Assembly: GCA_903838055.1 (NCBI GenBank) | Contig: CAILWV010000013.1 | Coordinates: forward strand, 1-64,000 | Origin: an uncultured Bacteroidota bacterium | Lineage (GTDB): Bacteria; Bacteroidota; Bacteroidia; Flavobacteriales; Flavobacteriaceae | Length of the DNA: 64,000 bases | Direction of reading: 5' to 3' | In this document: positions 10,101-19,925 of the stretch, one piece after another | Numbering within the stretch: position 1 is the first letter of the stretch | Layout: each line of letters begins with the position of its first letter | The notes under the pieces: generated by a model | Told to the model about the DNA's origin: nothing | Databases searched by the model: none | What the model saw: the letters and a program-made list of their open reading frames with translations, nothing else | Program-made: the position numbers and the translations under genes

Positions 10101-12290
10101 ATGTCAACTTTACGTTTTCAAGCATTAAAAGAAGCATCAGGTAGAAAGCCTGTAAAATTTGAAGAATCTGGTAGAAAATCGGATCTTTTTGGTTCGAATG
10201 TGTTCAATGATAAAGCAATGAAGCAATTTTTGACTTCTGATGCACACAAGGGAGTAAAAGATGCCGTGCAGCACGGAACTAAAATTGATAGAAAATTAGC
10301 GGATTATATCGCTATGGGAATGAAAGAATGGGCTTTAAGCAAAGGTGTTACACACTACACCCACTGGTTTCAGCCTTTAACAGGAACTACTGCAGAAAAA
10401 CACGATGCGTTCTTTGAAACTTCTTATGATGGTTCAGATCCTGTAGAGAAATTTGGTGGTGGTCAATTAGTACAACAAGAGCCAGATGCTTCTTCTTTTC
10501 CAAATGGAGGAATTAGAAATACTTTTGAAGCTCGTGGTTATACTGCTTGGGATCCAACTTCTCCTGCGTTTATTTTTGGAACTACTTTGTGTATTCCAAC
10601 CGTGTTTATCTCTTATACGGGTGAAGCATTAGATTATAAAACACCTCTTTTACGTGCTTTGAATGCAGTGGATGAAGCTGCAACTGATGTTTGTAAATAT
10701 TTTGATAAAAATGTTAAGAAAGTTACCGCAACTTTAGGTTGGGAACAAGAATATTTTTTAGTAGATAGTTCGTTAGCTAATTCTCGCCCAGATATTGTAA
10801 TGACGGGTAGAACTTTGTTAGGGCACACCTCTGCTAAAGGGCAACAATTAGACGATCATTATTTTGGTTCTATTCCTTCTCGTGCCTTAAATTACATGAG
10901 AGAATTGGAGGAAGAATGTATGTTATTAGGAATACCTGTTAAAACTCGTCACAATGAAGTTGCGCCAAACCAATTTGAGTTAGCCCCAATTTTTGAAGAG
11001 ACAAATTTAGCTGTAGATCACAATTCTCTATTGATGGATGTAATGTCTAAAGTTGGAGAACGTCATGACTTTAAAGTGCTTTTCCATGAAAAACCATTTA
11101 AAGGTGTTAATGGATCTGGAAAACATAATAACTGGTCTTTAGCAACAGATACTGGTGTAAATTTACTTTCTCCAGGTAAAACTCCAATGAGTAACTTACA
11201 GTTTTTGTCTTTCTTTATTAATACCATTAAGGCGGTTAACGAATATGAAGAATTACTTCGTGCGGCTATTGCAACCGCTAGTAATGACCATAGATTAGGA
11301 GCTAATGAAGCGCCACCTGCAATTATATCTGTATTTATAGGAGAACAATTAACTAAAGTATTAGCAGAATTAGAAGGGGTTTCTAATGGGAAATTATCTC
11401 CAGAAGAAAAAACAGATTTAAAATTGAATGTTGTTGGTAAAATTCCAGACGTAATGTTGGATAATACTGATAGAAATAGAACATCACCATTTGCCTTCAC
11501 CGGAAATAAATTCGAATTTAGAGCCGTTGGATCTTCTGCAAACTGTGCAAATGCTATGACAACTTTAAATTCTATTGTTGCAAAACAATTGAAAGAATTT
11601 AAAAAAGAAGTAGATGCATTAATTGAAACAAAAGATTTAAAGAAAGACGAAGCTATCTTTAATGTGTTGAGAGAATATATTAAAGGGACTAAAAAAATAC
11701 TTTTTGAAGGTGACGGTTATAGCGATGCTTGGGAAAAAGAAGCGAAAAAACGTGGATTAAGTAACCATAAAACTACGCCATCAGCATTGAAAGCTAAGGT
11801 TTCTCAAAAAGCTTTAGACTTGTTCAAAGATTTAAACGTAATGAACCACATTGAGGTGGAAGCTCGTTATGAAATTGAATTGGAAGAGTACACTAAAAAA
11901 ATCCAAATTGAAGGAAGAGTATTAGGTGATATTGCTCGTAATCATGTTATTCCGACTGCTATTCGTTACCAAAATACATTAATTGAAAATGTTCGTGGTT
12001 TGAAAGAAATCTTTGGAAAAGATTTTGAAAAAATTGCTAAAGAGCAAATTGTATTAATTAAAGAAATATCAGAACATATTGAAGGTATTAATATACAAGT
12101 AGACGCAATGACGGAGGCTCGCAAGAAAGCAAATGCTTTAACTGACGCGCAAAAAATGGCTGAATCCTACTGTGATAAAGTAAAACCATACTTTGAAGTG
12201 ATTAGAGCACACTGCGATAAGTTGGAGTTATTGGTAGATAATGAAACTTGGACTTTGACTAAATACAGAGAGTTGTTATTTACTAGATAG
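10101..12290 (+). CDS. glnN: glutamine synthetase type III
   Basis: 729 aa; RFQALKEASGRKP..., THYTHWFQPLTGTTAEKHD, FHEKPFKGVNGSGKHNNWS motifs of GSIII. Confidence 0.95.
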   Translation: MSTLRFQALKEASGRKPVKFEESGRKSDLFGSNVFNDKAMKQFLTSDAHKGVKDAVQHGTKIDRKLADYIAMGMKEWALSKGVTHYTHWFQPLTGTTAEKHDAFFETSYDGSDPVEKFGGGQLVQQEPDASSFPNGGIRNTFEARGYTAWDPTSPAFIFGTTLCIPTVFISYTGEALDYKTPLLRALNAVDEAATDVCKYFDKNVKKVTATLGWEQEYFLVDSSLANSRPDIVMTGRTLLGHTSAKGQQLDDHYFGSIPSRALNYMRELEEECMLLGIPVKTRHNEVAPNQFELAPIFEETNLAVDHNSLLMDVMSKVGERHDFKVLFHEKPFKGVNGSGKHNNWSLATDTGVNLLSPGKTPMSNLQFLSFFINTIKAVNEYEELLRAAIATASNDHRLGANEAPPAIISVFIGEQLTKVLAELEGVSNGKLSPEEKTDLKLNVVGKIPDVMLDNTDRNRTSPFAFTGNKFEFRAVGSSANCANAMTTLNSIVAKQLKEFKKEVDALIETKDLKKDEAIFNVLREYIKGTKKILFEGDGYSDAWEKEAKKRGLSNHKTTPSALKAKVSQKALDLFKDLNVMNHIEVEARYEIELEEYTKKIQIEGRVLGDIARNHVIPTAIRYQNTLIENVRGLKEIFGKDFEKIAKEQIVLIKEISEHIEGINIQVDAMTEARKKANALTDAQKMAESYCDKVKPYFEVIRAHCDKLELLVDNETWTLTKYRELLFTR

Positions 12291-12321
12291 TTTTTTCTAT
12301 TCAATAAATTAAAGAATTCAG

Positions 12322-12360
12322 AGAAACCCGATTCAATATTTTTTTGAATCGGGTTTTTTA
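12322..12360 (+). terminator. terminator after glnN
   Basis: AACCCGATTCAATATTTTTTTGAATCGGGTTTTTT. Confidence 0.8.
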
Positions 12361-12407
12361 TTTAGTAAATTTTGTTTAGCAAAATATATTTTCCGTAAAT
12401 TCGTTTT

Positions 12408-13283
12408 ATGAATATGAGTAAATTTATTTTTTTTGTGCTTCTTTTTATTTCCTTTCAATATGCAAAGGCTCAAGAACAGTTTTCTGTTTTTTTTGAAAGT
12501 AATAAATCAAATTTAACAAAAACTGAAAATCTAAAACTTCAAAACTGGATTGAATCCAATAAAGAAGTTAAAATTATTGCTATTCATGGGTTTACCGATG
12601 AAGATGGAAGTTCAAGTTTTAATGATACTCTTGCAAAAAAAAGAGTTGATTTTATAAATAGTAGGATAAAAGGTAAAATCAATATCAGAGAAGATTTTAA
12701 AACTATTAGTTTTGGAGAAAACTTTAAGCAATTAAATGATAAATCTAAAAATAGAAAAGCAATTATTTTTTATTTGCTTCCGAAGGATTTTTCTCGCGAA
12801 AATGAAATTTTAGGAATAACTAAGCCTGAAACAAAGCCAATTGTAGAAGTTATTCCAGAATTGGTTCCTATTGAAGAAGATGTAATGAACTTTCCTGAAG
12901 GTGCTACTCTTGAAGACAAGATTAAGCTATCTCAAAAAGGAACACTTATTCGGTTGAATGAAATTAATTTTTATGTCAATACTTTTGCGATAATGCCAAC
13001 ATCAAAGAAATCTATTGATGAATTGATTACTGTTTTGAAATTATTTCCCGATTTAAGAATCGAAATTCAAGGTCATATTTGTTGTGTAAATAAAGACTCC
13101 CGAAATTTATCTGCAGATAGAGCTAAACAAGTAAAGCGAATTTTAGTTTCGGAAGGGATTTCCGATCAAAGAATCCAAACAAAAGGTTTTGGAGTTTCAA
13201 AACCTAAATTTGCAATTCCTGAAAAAAGTGAGTTCGAGGCCTCTAGAAACCGACGCGTAGAAATTATGATATTAGATAAATAA
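12408..13283 (+). CDS. protein with two OmpA-like domains (paralog 1)
   Basis: GFTDEDGSSSFNDTLAKKR and IEIQGHICC...LSADRAKQV...NRRVEIMIL. Confidence 0.8.
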   Translation: MNMSKFIFFVLLFISFQYAKAQEQFSVFFESNKSNLTKTENLKLQNWIESNKEVKIIAIHGFTDEDGSSSFNDTLAKKRVDFINSRIKGKINIREDFKTISFGENFKQLNDKSKNRKAIIFYLLPKDFSRENEILGITKPETKPIVEVIPELVPIEEDVMNFPEGATLEDKIKLSQKGTLIRLNEINFYVNTFAIMPTSKKSIDELITVLKLFPDLRIEIQGHICCVNKDSRNLSADRAKQVKRILVSEGISDQRIQTKGFGVSKPKFAIPEKSEFEASRNRRVEIMILDK

Positions 13284-13285
13284 TA

Positions 13286-14065
13286 ATGAAAAAATACAGT
13301 TTACTTTTTCTAATGGTTCCTATGTTTTTCTATTCTCAAGAAAAACTAAATGTTTATTTTGATTTTGATAAATACGATTTAAATGAGCAAGGAGTTAAAA
13401 AAATAAATTCATGGATTGCCGAAGGGAAAAATTATGAAGTAACTAAACTTTATGGTTTTTGCGATTGGAAAGGATCAAACGAATACAATGATACTTTGGC
13501 AATGAAACGAGTGTATACTGTTTATGAATTTTTGAAACAAAGTAAAATTAATGTCAAAAAAGAAATCGAAATTCGTGGTTTCGGAGAAGACTTTGAGCAA
13601 TCTGAAGACCAAGGAGAAAACCGAAGAGTAACAATAATTTTTCAAGAAAAGAAAGAAATTCCAGTGGTAGTAACCTCCGAACAAAAACTAAAAGATAAGT
13701 TTAAAGGTTCAAAAATTGGAGATTTAATTCGAATGCCAAACTTATACTTTTTCAATAATTCAGCAAAAGTTGTCCCTAAATCCCAGCCGGTATTGTACGA
13801 TTTACTGTGTTTAATGAACGATAATCCTAAATTAAAAATTGAAATTCAAGGACATATTTGTTGTAAACTGCCAAGTGATTATGATGCTGTTTCTTCCGCT
13901 AGAGCGCGTGCTATTTATAATTTTTTGGTAATAAATAAAATAGATAGAAAACGTTTAGCATTTAAAGGTTACGGAGTGTCGCGTCCTATTCATCCAATAC
14001 CAGAAAAAAATTCGGAAGAAGAAGATGAAAACAGAAGAGTTGAAATTTTGATAATTGATAATTAA
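13286..14065 (+). CDS. protein with two OmpA-like domains (paralog 2)
   Basis: GFCDWKGSNEYNDTLAMKR and IEIQGHICC...SSARARAIYNFL...NRRVEILII; 2-bp gap from paralog 1. Confidence 0.8.
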   Translation: MKKYSLLFLMVPMFFYSQEKLNVYFDFDKYDLNEQGVKKINSWIAEGKNYEVTKLYGFCDWKGSNEYNDTLAMKRVYTVYEFLKQSKINVKKEIEIRGFGEDFEQSEDQGENRRVTIIFQEKKEIPVVVTSEQKLKDKFKGSKIGDLIRMPNLYFFNNSAKVVPKSQPVLYDLLCLMNDNPKLKIEIQGHICCKLPSDYDAVSSARARAIYNFLVINKIDRKRLAFKGYGVSRPIHPIPEKNSEEEDENRRVEILIIDN

Positions 14066-14247
14066 CTCTTCTCAATATAAAATTCACCAATTTACATTAA
14101 TGATAAACTTTCATTAATCTAAAATGAAATACGTGTAATCTATAATTACCATATCCTAATTTGTGTAAATTCGTGCAATCCCTAACAATTTTTTTTCTTT
14201 AGATTGTAATACCTAATTGATAATTCGTGATTCGTAATTCAAATTAC

Positions 14248-14255
14248 TATCTTTG
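14248..14255 (+). promoter_or_regulatory. -7 box TATCTTTG upstream of the purM-like gene
   Basis: TAnnTTTG match 24 nt upstream of the ATG. Confidence 0.5.
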
Positions 14256-14278
14256 CACCACAACACAACAACTACACA

Positions 14279-15457
14279 ATGAGTTCTGATAACAGCCAAC
14301 GTTACGCCTTACGCGGAGTTTCTGCATCTAAAGAAGATGTTCATAATGCCATAAAAAATATTGATAAAGGATTGTTCCCTAAAGCTTTTTGCAAAATCGT
14401 TCCTGATTATTTAACCCATGATCAAGATTATTGTATTATCATGCATGCCGATGGTGCTGGTACTAAATCATCTTTGGCCTATATGTATTGGAAAGAAACT
14501 GGCGATATTTCCGTTTGGAAAGGAATTGCTCAAGATGCTTTGATTATGAATATTGACGATTTATTGTGTGTTGGTGCAACCAATGATATTTTACTTTCGT
14601 CTACTATTGGAAGAAATAAAAATCTAATTCCCGCTGAAGTTTTATCTGCAATTATTAATGGTACCGAAGAACTTATTGCGGAATTAAAATCATTTGGTGT
14701 AACCATTCATTCTACAGGTGGTGAAACTGCCGATGTAGGTGATTTGGTACGAACTATTATTGTAGATTCAACGGTTACTGCTAGAATGAAACGTAGTGAT
14801 GTTGTTGATAATGGTAACATAAAAGCTGGTGATGTTATAGTAGGTTTGGCTTCTTTTGGTCAAGCCAATTATGAAAAAGAGTATAACGGCGGAATGGGTA
14901 GTAACGGATTAACTTCTGCACGTCATGATGTGTTTGCACATTATTTGGCAGATAAGTTTCCAGAAAGTTATGATAGTTCTGTGCCTAAAGATTTGGTGTA
15001 TTCTGGTAGAGTTCAACTTACAGATGCAGTTGCTAATTCACCAATTGATGCTGGAAAATTAGTATTGTCACCAACAAGAACCTATGCTCCAATTATAAAA
15101 TCTATATTAAATAAATATACACCAACAGAAATTCACGGAATGGTGCATTGCTCTGGTGGAGCGCAAACTAAAGTATTACACTTTGTAGATGCCGTTCACG
15201 TAATTAAAGATAATTTATTTCCGGTGCCTCCATTGTTTCAGTTAATACAGGAGCAATCTAAAACCGATTGGAAAGAAATGTACCAAGTTTTTAATTGTGG
15301 TCACCGTATGGAATTATATGTCTCTCAAGAAATTGCCGAAGATATTATTGCAATCTCTCAATCGTTTGGTGTTGAAGCCCAAATTGTTGGTAGAGTAGAA
15401 TCTAGCGGCGTTAAAAAACTTACAATTGTAAGTGAATATGGTACTTTTGAGTACTAA
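14279..15457 (+). CDS. AIR synthase-related protein (PurM-like)
   Basis: MHADGAGTKSSLAY, GGETADVGDLVRTIIVDST, HCSGGAQTKVLHF. Confidence 0.85.
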   Translation: MSSDNSQRYALRGVSASKEDVHNAIKNIDKGLFPKAFCKIVPDYLTHDQDYCIIMHADGAGTKSSLAYMYWKETGDISVWKGIAQDALIMNIDDLLCVGATNDILLSSTIGRNKNLIPAEVLSAIINGTEELIAELKSFGVTIHSTGGETADVGDLVRTIIVDSTVTARMKRSDVVDNGNIKAGDVIVGLASFGQANYEKEYNGGMGSNGLTSARHDVFAHYLADKFPESYDSSVPKDLVYSGRVQLTDAVANSPIDAGKLVLSPTRTYAPIIKSILNKYTPTEIHGMVHCSGGAQTKVLHFVDAVHVIKDNLFPVPPLFQLIQEQSKTDWKEMYQVFNCGHRMELYVSQEIAEDIIAISQSFGVEAQIVGRVESSGVKKLTIVSEYGTFEY

Positions 15458-15555
15458 TAGTTTATATACTTTTTATTAATAAATTTCTTTACCTAAAATT
15501 TCCAAATTGTATTTCCTTTACTAGGTAATTATAATTTGCGAATTTGCGTTTAAAT

Positions 15556-15954
15556 TTATTTCTCTTTATCCATCAAATCACTTAAATGTACGCGTAAGGC
15601 GTTTACTGAAATACTAATTTCCCAAAAAGAAATTCCTAAGGAAATCAGTAAGCAAAGTAAACTTGCTCCAAAAAAATAAATGCCCATCATTTGCCATTCT
15701 AGGAACAAAACCAACATTGAAAATACCGAAAGAAATAAGCACAATACTCCAAAAAGTTGCATGTATCTAATTAACGTTAATCTTAAGTTGAGGTTGGTGA
15801 TTTCTACTAAAATACTTTTGTTTTTAACTTCGTCATAATTTTTTTTCAAACTGCGTACTATTTGAGCAATCGTTAAAAATCGATTGGTGTATGCTAGTAA
15901 TATTAAGGAAGTTGCAGAGAATAATAGTGCAGGGGTTTCTATGTGTAGTGTCAT
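15556..15954 (-). CDS. DUF2721-like membrane protein
   Basis: PALLFSATSLILLAYTNRFL... LFLSVFSML...; length and topology fit DUF2721. Confidence 0.75.
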   Translation of the reverse strand: MTLHIETPALLFSATSLILLAYTNRFLTIAQIVRSLKKNYDEVKNKSILVEITNLNLRLTLIRYMQLFGVLCLFLSVFSMLVLFLEWQMMGIYFFGASLLCLLISLGISFWEISISVNALRVHLSDLMDKEK

Positions 15955-16050
15955 GATTTTGTTATTTGAAGGGCAAAGGTCGATAATTTTATTTTATATA
16001 AGTAAAAAAGATAGACTATCTAAGTTTTCAAAAAATAATAAAAATCGATA

Positions 16051-16293
16051 TTAGTGAATAAAACTAAATAATTCGTTTAAGGATACACCTAATGATTTTG
16101 TTATTTTAAGCATTGTAGATACCTTCATCTCTTGCTTGCCTTTAATGTATTTTCTTAGGTTTTCAACATCCAAATCTGCATCATGAGCAACCTCTCTGGT
16201 TTTTAACCCTTTAGATTTTATTATTTCTTCAATACGTTTGCCAAGACTTATTATCTCTGGGTTTATTGTAGATTTTCTAATTCTCTTTTCCAT
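16051..16293 (-). CDS. XRE-family HTH regulator
   Basis: IKSKGLKTREVAHDADLDVENLRKYIKGKQEMKVSTMLKITKSLGVSLNELF. Confidence 0.85.
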   Translation of the reverse strand: MEKRIRKSTINPEIISLGKRIEEIIKSKGLKTREVAHDADLDVENLRKYIKGKQEMKVSTMLKITKSLGVSLNELFSFIH

Positions 16294-16364
16294 ATGGAAA
16301 TTTACTTACGTCTAATTAACTTTAAGTGATTGTAAACAATAAGTTGTATGTAACTGATTTTTTA

Positions 16365-16372
16365 TATATTTG
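16365..16372 (+). promoter_or_regulatory. -7 box TATATTTG upstream of the T9SS/collagen-like gene set
   Basis: TAnnTTTG match about 50 nt upstream of 16423. Confidence 0.45.
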
Positions 16373-16422
16373 TAGTTCAAAATAGAGAAATTAAATACTC
16401 TAAGCTTTTAATATTTAAAGTC

Positions 16423-16905
16423 ATGAAGTTAATTTACTTACAAATTATATTGGTTTTTTCAAGTGCTACAGCCCAGCAGTTGCACCATCAAATGCTATCT
16501 TCTCAAGGTACTAGCAAGAATCTTTCTAACGGAATGTATGTGAGCCAGAGTATAGGACAACAAAGTGTAATTGGTAATAATACTGTTGGGGGATATACCT
16601 ACGGTCAAGGTTTTCAACAGAGTACTTGGAGCAAGTACATTACTACTTCATCCAACGCTTCAATAAAAACTATCACCTATCCAAATCCTTTTGTAAGCAC
16701 TGTTAATTTTCAGTTTTCACAAGCAATTAATGATAATATCACAGTGTCTATTTTTGATATTAGGGGAAGACTTGTTTACAATGAAGAAAAAAAAGCAGCA
16801 GGAACTATTTTAACTATTGAATTGCCAAATATGGCCTCAAGTAATTACTTGGTTAGATTAAGTTCTTCGAATTATACTTATTTCACTCAAATATTAAAAC
16901 AATAA
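16423..16905 (+). CDS. T9SS type A sorting domain-containing protein
   Basis: C-terminal ITYPNPFVSTVNFQF...ISIFDIRGRLVY-like...NYLVRLSSSNYTYFTQILKQ. Confidence 0.85.
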   Translation: MKLIYLQIILVFSSATAQQLHHQMLSSQGTSKNLSNGMYVSQSIGQQSVIGNNTVGGYTYGQGFQQSTWSKYITTSSNASIKTITYPNPFVSTVNFQFSQAINDNITVSIFDIRGRLVYNEEKKAAGTILTIELPNMASSNYLVRLSSSNYTYFTQILKQ

Positions 16906-17516
16906 TGAAAAAACTACTTTTTTTATCCTTGGTAATTTTAGCTTATCAAGGTGTTCGATCTCAAGAGATCTATTTGCAAACTGGTAAAAACTACACCCAG
17001 TATGATTATAAAAGTGACACTAATAATCCACCTTCTTTACAGGCAGGTACAGGAAACTTTTACGAAATAGGATACATTACCAACCTAAATAATGAAAAGC
17101 TGAAGTATGCAATTGGGTTGAATGTTAATGAATTTAATGCTATTGGCGGCGACAATAACGATTCTTATTCTTGGAATACTCAATATTTAGGATTGCAAAA
17201 TACTTTTTCAATTGCGTTTATAAATAAAAGTGGATTTGAAGTAGCCGCAAATGCAGGATTAGGAATATCTAGTCTTATTTACGGAAAACAAAATAGTAAT
17301 GGACATTATCTCGATTTAAGTTCGCAAAAAGAATTTTCAGGTCTTTGGGTTGCACCTAAATTAGGTTTGCAAGCAAGTTATAATGTTAAAAACGATATTT
17401 TTTTAAGTTTAGGTTATGGATATTCAAGAAACCTTAATTTATCAAATAGCACCCCAGAGAAACTATCCTTTAATAACAACCAAATACAATTTGGTGTTCA
17501 TTTCTTATTCCGATAA
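16905..17516 (+). CDS. outer membrane beta-barrel protein
   Basis: Signal peptide, alternating amphipathic strands, ends QIQFGVHFLFR; start abuts the previous stop. Confidence 0.7.
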   Translation: MKKLLFLSLVILAYQGVRSQEIYLQTGKNYTQYDYKSDTNNPPSLQAGTGNFYEIGYITNLNNEKLKYAIGLNVNEFNAIGGDNNDSYSWNTQYLGLQNTFSIAFINKSGFEVAANAGLGISSLIYGKQNSNGHYLDLSSQKEFSGLWVAPKLGLQASYNVKNDIFLSLGYGYSRNLNLSNSTPEKLSFNNNQIQFGVHFLFR

Positions 17517-17528
17517 AAATTATTAATT

Positions 17529-18908
17529 ATGAAAAAAATATACCTATTAGCCCTTGTTCTATTTAGTTCAGTAATCTATTCTCAAACTAAAGGAATTACT
17601 TATCAAGCAGTAATATTAAACCCTGAAGGACAACATATACCAGGCTTTAACAATGAGAGAACTCCACTTGCTAATACAGCAATTTGCTTGCGTTTCAGCA
17701 TTTATAAAGAAGGTGTTTTAGAATACCAAGAAACAAAAAATACCATAACCGATGAGTTTGGAATGGTGAATGTAATAATTGGATCCGGAGTTTATGTTGG
17801 TGGTACTTCTACCACTTTGGCAGGTGTAAATTGGGATGGAAATGCTAAAAACTTAGTGGTTGAAGTAGATTCAAAAGGAATTTGTACCAATTTCATTGAA
17901 ATTAGCAACCAACCTTTTGCCTATGTGCCTTATGCATTTTACGCTGAAAATTCAGGAACACCAGGTCCGCAAGGACCTCAAGGACAACAAGGACCTCAAG
18001 GAGTTTCTGGGCCTCAAGGACCACAAGGACCAGCGGGAACTTCTGGATTGCCAGGAGCAACTGGCCCAGCAGGTCCGCAGGGTGCACAAGGAATAGCTGG
18101 ACCAACTGGAGCAACAGGTCCACAGGGTTTGCAAGGAGTGGTAGGAGCAAATGGGAAAAATACATTAATCAATACTGCAGTTGAACCTTCAGGAATTAAT
18201 TGTGCTAATGGTGGAACTAAAATAGAAGTTGGTTTGGATAGCAATAGTAATGGAATATTGGATAGCACTGAAATAAATACAAATTTGACTAAATATGTTT
18301 GTAATGGTTCAAATAATTCTATAGGCAGCATTGGCAGTCCTAGTTTTTCAATAGTTAATCAATTATACAATAATAATGCTGGATTTATTTCAGCAAGTGG
18401 ATTTTTTAATCCTTCTAACTACCCGTTTCAAATAGTACATACTTATAATAATTTAAATGCAATTGAATTTGAATTCAATTCAATTAGAGATTATGGATAT
18501 AGGTGTTTTTCAGTTGATGTTAATTTAAAATTTTATGATATTAATAATAATTTAGTAAATGTACTTTTTATTGATAAAGAAATATATCAAACTTTTAATT
18601 CAACAAGTGGTTGGACCAATGAAGCACCTATCATAACTACTAGTAATTCAACGAATACAACAATCACATTGAGAGCCAGTTATTACCAAAGTTATAGTTC
18701 ACAGGAAAAGATTTTAGAAAGAAATCTTAAAATTAAAGCTCAAACAAGGGTAGCTAAAGTTGAAGTGATATTTACTACCTCAAATGTCTATGCCCCTACA
18801 ACTACAGAGGCTGGTGTTACGTGCAGTCAAGCTTGGCTTAATGGTCCAAATGACCCCTATGGGGCTTACTTTGGAGATGTTACTTATAGTTTGATTAGCT
18901 TCGAATAA
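17529..18908 (+). CDS. collagen-like secreted protein with DUF7151-like segment
   Basis: About 20 G-x-y triplets (GTPGPQGPQGQQGPQG...GLQGVVGANGKN), then NTAVEPSGINCANGGTKIEVGLDSNSNGILDSTEINTNLTKYVCNG. Confidence 0.85.
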   Translation: MKKIYLLALVLFSSVIYSQTKGITYQAVILNPEGQHIPGFNNERTPLANTAICLRFSIYKEGVLEYQETKNTITDEFGMVNVIIGSGVYVGGTSTTLAGVNWDGNAKNLVVEVDSKGICTNFIEISNQPFAYVPYAFYAENSGTPGPQGPQGQQGPQGVSGPQGPQGPAGTSGLPGATGPAGPQGAQGIAGPTGATGPQGLQGVVGANGKNTLINTAVEPSGINCANGGTKIEVGLDSNSNGILDSTEINTNLTKYVCNGSNNSIGSIGSPSFSIVNQLYNNNAGFISASGFFNPSNYPFQIVHTYNNLNAIEFEFNSIRDYGYRCFSVDVNLKFYDINNNLVNVLFIDKEIYQTFNSTSGWTNEAPIITTSNSTNTTITLRASYYQSYSSQEKILERNLKIKAQTRVAKVEVIFTTSNVYAPTTTEAGVTCSQAWLNGPNDPYGAYFGDVTYSLISFE

Positions 18909-18949
18909 AATAATATAAAAAAATTAAAAAATTTTTCATTATTTCAGAT

Positions 18950-19172
18950 TTCCAATCCGTTCCGACAAATAAAGTAAGACAAACTTTTACTATATATACA
19001 ATCCACAGAACATAATTATCTGTGGATTTTTTTTATTTTGATAAGAAGAATATATTGTAAATCTAATTTTGCGAAGTTGCGGAAACAACGTTGTTGAATT
19101 ATATTGATTATTAAACCTCAAAGGTTTTTAAAACCTTTGAGGTTTGTGAGTTAGAACCTGGATAGCGCGGAT
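18950..19172 (+). repeat. 222-bp hairpin-rich repeat, copy 1
   Basis: Contains AATCCACAG...CTGTGGATTTTTTTT (from 19000), GCGAAGTTGCGGAAACAACGTTGTTGAATTATA, and 33-nt palindrome AAACCTCAAAGGTTTTTAAAACCTTTGAGGTTT (19113-19145). Confidence 0.9.
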
Positions 19173-19380
19173 TTTCAATCCGTGCCTACAAAGAAAATAA
19201 GACAAACTTTTGCTATTAATACAATCCACAGAACTTAATTTTCTGTGGGTTTTTTTATTTTGATTAGAAGAATATATTGTAAATCTAATTTCGCGAAGTT
19301 GCGGAAACAACGTTGTTGAATTATATAGATTATTAAACCTCAAAGGTTTTTAAAACCTTTGAGGTTTGTGAGGTAGTAAG
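19173..19380 (+). repeat. 222-bp hairpin-rich repeat, copy 2 (tandem with copy 1)
   Basis: Terminator-like hairpin from 19223, palindrome 19335-19367; offset 222-223 bp from copy 1. Confidence 0.9.
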
Positions 19381-19474
19381 TATATTGATAAATCGATTCA
19401 GTGAAAGTTAAAAAAAATTATAAAAGAATATTATCGTAAAAATTTTATTAGTTTTGTTATGAATTCAAAAAATA

Positions 19475-19921
19475 ATGAAATATACAAGATACGAATATTC
19501 AACCGAAGCAGAATTAAATATTTTTGAGTTTGAGAGTGTTGGACCAAAAGGGAAAATAACCAAATTAGTTCAATACACTGAAATGAACATAAAAGATTAT
19601 TATAATTTAGCTTTTGGAGATTTAGACGTAATTACCAGGGAAATAAATGATGGTGTAATAACAAATAATGGCGACGCCATAAAAGTTTTAGCAACTGTAG
19701 TTTCTACTGTTTATGCGTTCACAGGTAAATATCCAGAAGCTTATATTTTCGCAACTGGGAGTAGTGAAGCTAGGACAAGATTATACAGAATGGGTATAAC
19801 AAATAATTTAGAAGAATTAAAAAATGATTTTTATGTATATGGTTTAAGAAATGATGATACATTTGAACCATTTATTGTTGGAGATGATTATTTGGGTTTT
19901 TTAATAACAAGAAAATATTAA
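19475..19921 (+). CDS. DUF6934-like protein (candidate toxin)
   Basis: 148 aa MKYTRYEYSTEAELNIFEFESVGPKGKI...YPEAYIFATGSSEARTRLYRMGI; family recalled from memory. Confidence 0.6.
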   Translation: MKYTRYEYSTEAELNIFEFESVGPKGKITKLVQYTEMNIKDYYNLAFGDLDVITREINDGVITNNGDAIKVLATVVSTVYAFTGKYPEAYIFATGSSEARTRLYRMGITNNLEELKNDFYVYGLRNDDTFEPFIVGDDYLGFLITRKY

Positions 19922-19925
19922 AATT

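Noticed and set aside
11063-11500. 145-aa minus-strand ORF inside glnN
   Set aside because: Lies wholly antisense to a highly conserved coding sequence with no family resemblance.
17902-18331. Antisense and alternate-frame ORFs over the collagen-like tract
   Set aside because: They are by-products of the Gly-X-Y codon periodicity; low-complexity translations (e.g. SLWSLRPRNSLRSLLSLRSLRTW) with no independent support.
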